A stretch of 23,399 nt of DNA from the IMG/VR virus record IMGVR_UViG_3300021579_000042, positions 1 through 23,399 of that record, one strand, 5' to 3'. Below are positions 22,076-23,399 of the stretch, in pieces. Made by a program: the position numbers and the translations under genes. How positions within the stretch are numbered: the first letter of the stretch is position 1; every line of letters begins with the position of its first letter. The stretch comes from a virus. The notes beneath the pieces are model-generated. The model made no database searches. It was given only the letters and a program-made list of their open reading frames with translations, and was not told the origin of the DNA.

Positions 22076-23399
22076 ATGGGTTTAACACCTGCCGAGGAAA
22101 ATGAACTGGCACAACTTGAAAAAGAAAACCAAATGGCCAGCGCCCCAGCGCAACCACAAGCAAGTAATTTGTCACCACAAGAAGAGGCCGAATTAAGCCA
22201 ACTTGAGGCCATGGATAATCACCTTAAGCAAAACGACTTGAATGCTCAAAATCGAGCGGCGCAAATGAACCAAGCAAACGAGCAAGCAAGACAGCAACAA
22301 GCACTTTTAGAAGGTGCCCCCGAGGCCAACTTGGGCGTTGTTAATAGGGCAAAATACGCCCTTGAACCAATTGAATCAAATAGAAAGGCGCTACTTATTC
22401 AACAATTTGGCCCTGAAAATGTTTTAGAGGATTCAAAGGGTAATTCTTATATTAAACAAGACGGCCAAATTAAGCCCGTAAACACAAAAGGATTTTCTAC
22501 CGCCGATGTGGCAGAGATTGCAGGAACTATCCCCGAGGCATTGGGTGGAACGGCGGGCGGTATCTTTGGCGGTGGCGTCCCCGGGGCCATTGCTGGCGGC
22601 GCACTTGGATCAGGAATTAGACAAGCTGCTAGTGCCATGATCGGCACCCCACAAGTAGCAACACCACTAGAGAGAGCAACCGAGGCAGGAATGTCTGCAG
22701 GCCTAAATGCCATAGGATTTAAAGTCGCCCAGGGCGTTGGTGGCGCAATTAAGGCGGTAGCAGAAAAGGTCGCACCACTAATTGGGAAAACAACCGAAGA
22801 TGTAACCAAGGCAGCAAGAATTGAGCAATTATTTAAAGAGAACAATCTAGGAAAACCCACACTAGGACAAAAACTTGGCGATAGTGGCTTTGTTTCAAGC
22901 AGAGAAAAGCAGCTTGCTGAAACTCCATTTTTTGGCAGAAAACTAAGAAAGACATTTGAAGACCAAGGCAAGGCGGTAGTTAGTGCCCTTAAAAACGAAG
23001 TCGGAGATTTTACCGACCCAAATATAAGCCTAACAGAATCAGGTGCAGGACTTAAAAAAATTGCCACCGAAAAAGTAAAAGTTTTAAAAAATATTTCTCA
23101 AAAGCTTTTTGACTCGGTGGACGAAGTTGGTAAAAACGTAACCATAGACGGCGAAACGGCTGCAATGGAATTAATCAACAAGGGAATGAAGGGGCGCTTG
23201 TTTGATGCCGGAGGAAACCCCCTAGAATATTCTGCCAGGTCAGGATTAGATAAGGAATCATTTAACAAAATTCAAGACGTCTTAGGCGGCGTTATTAAAG
23301 ACCTAAAACAATCTTCGGCGGAAGGTGCGGGCGCACTTTTAGGCGAAGGCCGTCCAATGAGAGGAGTATCGGTAAAAGAAGTAGATTTAATCAGAAGGG
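22076..23399 (+). CDS. Large internal virion (ejection) protein, N-terminal part (partial)
   Basis: The frame starts at ATG 22076 with GGGAGG in front and stays open to the end of the window, giving 441 residues with the C-terminus outside. It begins with two related motifs, LTPAEENELAQLE (3-15) and LSPQEEAELSQLE (32-44), and a long Gln/Asn/Ala-rich helix. From about residue 140 to 210 there is a glycine- and alanine-rich segment (GGTAGGIFGGGVPGAIAGGA) that could insert in or cross a membrane. The following part is charged and helical. This shape fits P22 gp16- or T7 gp16-like proteins that cross the envelope during DNA entry. No muramidase motif is seen in the available part. A long open frame on the opposite strand here is a shadow. 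Confidence 0.75.
   Translation, partial: MGLTPAEENELAQLEKENQMASAPAQPQASNLSPQEEAELSQLEAMDNHLKQNDLNAQNRAAQMNQANEQARQQQALLEGAPEANLGVVNRAKYALEPIESNRKALLIQQFGPENVLEDSKGNSYIKQDGQIKPVNTKGFSTADVAEIAGTIPEALGGTAGGIFGGGVPGAIAGGALGSGIRQAASAMIGTPQVATPLERATEAGMSAGLNAIGFKVAQGVGGAIKAVAEKVAPLIGKTTEDVTKAARIEQLFKENNLGKPTLGQKLGDSGFVSSREKQLAETPFFGRKLRKTFEDQGKAVVSALKNEVGDFTDPNISLTESGAGLKKIATEKVKVLKNISQKLFDSVDEVGKNVTIDGETAAMELINKGMKGRLFDAGGNPLEYSARSGLDKESFNKIQDVLGGVIKDLKQSSAEGAGALLGEGRPMRGVSVKEVDLIRR

Noticed and set aside
22447-23067. 206-codon open frame on the reverse strand
   Set aside because: It lies fully against the ejection protein gene that starts at 22076 with a strong ribosome site and runs open to the window end. 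The reverse product is rich in Pro, Ala and Ser, as expected of a shadow frame.
1-23399. CRISPR array, tRNA, rRNA, insertion sequence or integrase/attachment site
   Set aside because: No regularly spaced direct repeats, tRNA-like folds, rRNA motifs, transposase or integrase domains were seen. The window alone cannot show whether this is a lytic or temperate phage.

Overview
The window is part of a tailed-phage genome (or a prophage or metagenomic phage contig) with a podovirus-like gene set. From left to right it carries a lysis cassette, fibre-like genes with a small terminase subunit, a cargo and nuclease block, the large terminase, portal, scaffold, major capsid protein, head decoration, adaptor, nozzle-like protein, a further fibre-like protein and internal (ejection) proteins. 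No tape-measure gene, tail sheath or tail tube is seen. The second end of the window cuts through the third ejection-type gene. No rRNA, tRNA, CRISPR array or insertion sequence was recognised. The base composition is AT-rich. The host is most likely Gram-negative, because the window encodes lipoprotein signals with classic lipoboxes, an M15-type peptidase and an O-antigen polymerase-like protein. The two signal-peptide-bearing fibre proteins resemble the secreted trimeric fibre proteins known from Bdellovibrio, so a predatory Bdellovibrionota host is possible but not shown.

Layout. 1-736 (+): the end of a small phage gene, a CxxC zinc-ribbon-like protein and a broken HNH/NUMOD homing-endonuclease remnant. 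747-2295 (-): a leftward, tightly packed lysis cassette with two micro-ORFs of 44 and 42 aa, two small proteins, a lipoprotein and an M15-like endolysin. 2335-2383: a promoter/operator-like repeat between the divergent cassettes. 2410-6992 (+): small exported protein, small terminase subunit, two paralogous exported fibre proteins, a small membrane protein, a GH114-like lipoprotein glycosidase, a Tad1/Acb2-like nucleotide-sponge candidate, a hypothetical protein and a DUF1064-like nuclease. 7011-7115: a 16-residue lysine-rich ORF and a hairpin. 7121-9506 (+): large terminase, an HNH/NUMOD-like gene and a small ORF. 9494-10137 (-): a second, two-gene leftward cassette of membrane proteins. 10178-10226: the second copy of the promoter-like repeat. 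10235-23399 (+): virion operon.

How the genes work together. The terminase subunits package DNA through the portal into a capsid built by the major capsid protein on the scaffold. The adaptor and nozzle-like proteins close the head and form the short tail. The C-terminal gene set supplies internal proteins that probably leave the head at infection. The unusual part is the number of envelope-directed products: five virion- or fibre-like proteins carry Sec signal peptides, two of them are rich in cysteine, a polytopic Wzy/WaaL-like protein lies inside the head operon, and a GH114 lipoprotein lies in the fibre block. Together with the Tad1/Acb2-like protein these suggest a phage that invests in remodelling the host surface and in blocking cyclic-nucleotide immune signalling. 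All functional calls are from reading the sequence alone; no database search was possible.
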